Source: Verrucomicrobiales bacterium
GTDB lineage: Bacteria > Verrucomicrobiota > Verrucomicrobiia > Limisphaerales > UBA9464
Assembly: GCA_003445095.1 (NCBI GenBank)
Contig: DLVS01000318.1
Location: 1-6,554, forward strand
Direction: 5' to 3'
Length of the DNA: 6,554 nucleotides
A program made the position numbers and the translations under genes. The notes below the pieces were generated by a model. The model did no database searches. It worked only from the letters and a program-made list of their open reading frames with translations, and was not told the origin of the DNA. Shown one piece after another: positions 4,843-6,554 of this stretch; position 1 is the stretch's first letter, and every line of letters starts with the position of its first letter.

Positions 4843-6498
4843 ATGAGGAGAATCTCCCAAACGACAAACATGCCGTCGAGGCGCCGAATCCATTGGCGTT
4901 GGGTTCCATTGGGCGCCTCGGTGGTTCTTTTGTGCATCGGCTTGCTCGCGACGAAGTCGTTAGCCGCCGCGGAGACACCACGCCGCCCCAACGTCCTTCG
5001 ACTCGCTCGCATCATCGATCCTTCGACCCTGGATCCGGCACTCATTCAATTGCAGGAGGACATTATGTTATTTCCACTCCTGCATCTGCCGCTGCTCGAC
5101 GTGACGAATGGCACTCAGCTGATGCCCTGTGCCGCGAAGGTCTGGAGCTGTTCGGCAGATCAACGCGTGTTTACCTTGGAACTTCGCCCCGGCGTGACGT
5201 TCTCCAATGGTCGAGAAGTCGTGGCCGACGATTACGTGTACGCGTTGGAGCGGATTCTCAACCCCGCTACCGCTGCAATGTTTTCGGGCTACCTGCAAGG
5301 AATCCGTGGAGCCCAGGCGTTTGTCGCCGGCGAAACCAATCATGTGGTCGGCCTGCGGGCGTCGTCTCCGGACACTCTGGTCGTCGAATTGGAGCGCAGT
5401 GATCCCACGTTTCCCTTTCTGCTCGCTAACGTGCCGGGAGCCGCGGTGCCCCGCGAGGAGGTAGAGCGATTAGGGCGGAACTTCTCCGTTCAACCCGTGG
5501 GCGCCGGGCCCTATCGGGTTCAAAGTTGGGTGCGAGGCGCGCGCCTGCAATTGAGTCGCAACCCGCACTATCATGGCCCCGTGCCGCAGCATTTCGAAGG
5601 AGTGGACCTGCTGATTGGTGGCGACGAGACGACGCATCTGATGATGTTTGAGCGGGGCGAACTCGACATTGCGAACATCAACCTCATCGGCATTCCGCTC
5701 CCGAGCTTCCGGCGATTGACCGGCGATCCTCGTTGGCACGGGCTGATTGAGCGGGAGACGTTGTTCCAAACGGATTATGTGGCCCTAAACACGGAAATTC
5801 CGCCGCTGGATAACTTGAAGGTGCGACGGGCGATCAATCATGCCATCGACCGGGACCGCCGGATGCGCGTCGATCAAGGCTACTTCACCCACGCGGAGGG
5901 AGCGATCCCACCGATCATGCCGGGCTTTAACTCGCAATTGCGGGGCTACGATTACAATCCGACCAAAGCTCGCGAGCTGCTCCGCGATTCAGGACTGCCA
6001 CTGCCCCTGCGCACGACGATGTGGCATGGCACGGAGGAACGGGTCCGTGTCCTGGCCCAGGGAATACAATGGGATTTGCACCAGGTCGGAATTGAAGTGG
6101 CCCTCAAGCCAGTGGCCACCGCCGAGTTGTTCACGTCCGCCCAAAAGCGCGGCCTGGTGCCCATGACGCTTTCCGGCTGGTTCGTCGGAATTCCGGATCC
6201 CGTCGACATGCTCGGCGCCTTATTCGACGGCCGGGCGGTCACCAGCGCGGCGACGATGAATCTGGCGTTCTACAACAATCCCGAAGTCAACCGTCTCCTC
6301 GACCAGGCCGCGTCGGAGGTCAATTTGTCCCAACGTTTCGCGCGGTATCAGCACGCCGAGGAACTCATCGTGCGTGACGCTCCGTGGGCATTTCTCGGCC
6401 ATCAAAGCCTCTACGCGTTGCGTCAACCGTGGCTCAAGGGGCCGCTGATGGAACCCATCTGGGTTTATCGCTTCGACCGCGTGTGGATTGAAAACTGA
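4843..6498 (+). CDS. Peptide ABC transporter substrate-binding protein (family 5)
   Basis: A 551-residue full-length extracellular solute-binding protein of the OppA/DppA type (SBP_bac_5). An Arg-rich n-region (PSRRRIHWRW), a hydrophobic core at about 21-36 and AAA at 41-43 make an export signal, probably cleaved near residues 41-43. The one Cys in the core (31) is preceded by VLL and is not a good lipobox, so a soluble periplasmic protein is likeliest. Family marks are 'ADQRVFTLELRPGVTFSNG' (105-123), 'VGAGPYRVQSW' (219-229) followed by 'LQLSRNPHY' (235-243), 'LDNLKVRRAINHAIDRD' (322-338) and 'YDYNPTKARELLRDSGL' (369-385). It delivers a peptide or similar ligand to the permease; specificity is unknown. 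The start is ambiguous: 4843 has no SD, while AGGAGA at 4846-4851 lies 18 bases before an in-frame ATG at 4870, which would give a more compact signal peptide. Cys96 and Cys103 could form a disulfide. Confidence 0.93.
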   Translation: MRRISQTTNMPSRRRIHWRWVPLGASVVLLCIGLLATKSLAAAETPRRPNVLRLARIIDPSTLDPALIQLQEDIMLFPLLHLPLLDVTNGTQLMPCAAKVWSCSADQRVFTLELRPGVTFSNGREVVADDYVYALERILNPATAAMFSGYLQGIRGAQAFVAGETNHVVGLRASSPDTLVVELERSDPTFPFLLANVPGAAVPREEVERLGRNFSVQPVGAGPYRVQSWVRGARLQLSRNPHYHGPVPQHFEGVDLLIGGDETTHLMMFERGELDIANINLIGIPLPSFRRLTGDPRWHGLIERETLFQTDYVALNTEIPPLDNLKVRRAINHAIDRDRRMRVDQGYFTHAEGAIPPIMPGFNSQLRGYDYNPTKARELLRDSGLPLPLRTTMWHGTEERVRVLAQGIQWDLHQVGIEVALKPVATAELFTSAQKRGLVPMTLSGWFVGIPDPVDMLGALFDGRAVTSAATMNLAFYNNPEVNRLLDQAASEVNLSQRFARYQHAEELIVRDAPWAFLGHQSLYALRQPWLKGPLMEPIWVYRFDRVWIEN

Positions 6499-6554
6499 AC
6501 GGAACAAAAGTGAATCGCCGTTAACCCGGACTCCAAGATGGGGAGCGCGGTGTC

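Noticed and set aside
6499..6554. A possible start of another gene (ATG at 6538) or a terminator after the binding protein.
   Set aside because: There is no clear SD, and too few bases remain to judge. The GTG at 6511 reaches a stop within five codons, and no hairpin with a T tract is visible.

Overview
The window is a moderately GC-rich, densely coding bacterial stretch with every convincing gene on the + strand. The gene types suggest a Verrucomicrobiota or related PVC-group bacterium: a secreted protein with thrombospondin type 3 (TSP3) repeats, a malectin-like domain and a 'Y-x-LEY ... W ... FWRVR' C-terminus; a short NfeD next to a FloA flotillin; and a proline-rich membrane protein with a short conserved-looking tail. 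This placement rests on family resemblance recalled from memory, not on a search. No rRNA, tRNA, CRISPR array, insertion sequence or phage gene is visible.

Region 1 (1-1231) is the 3' end of a large secreted or surface protein, cut by the window edge. It has calcium-binding TSP3-type repeats, a carbohydrate-binding-like beta-sandwich and a terminal beta domain, and is closed by a very strong Rho-independent terminator (11-bp stem, GAAA loop, T tract).

Region 2 (about 1232-3601) is a three-gene membrane-microdomain cluster: a short nfeD (1338-1793), floA (1833-2861) and an uncharacterised single-pass, proline-rich protein (2891-3601). The leader of nfeD is unusual. It holds a textbook Shine-Dalgarno (SD) followed by ATG-TGA/GTG instead of a gene start, and a hairpin that buries the nfeD ATG. 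It also repeats 13 bases of the upstream terminator.

Region 3 (3602-6554) belongs to a peptide-type ABC importer. A long hairpin precedes an OppC/DppC-family permease (3743-4684), followed after 158 bp by a full-length family 5 extracellular solute-binding protein (4843-6498). The partner permease (OppB/DppB) and the two ATPases are not in the window, so the importer is incomplete here.

I see no clearly novel defence or mobile system. The best candidate for something undescribed is the third gene of the NfeD-FloA cluster, followed by the structured leader of nfeD.
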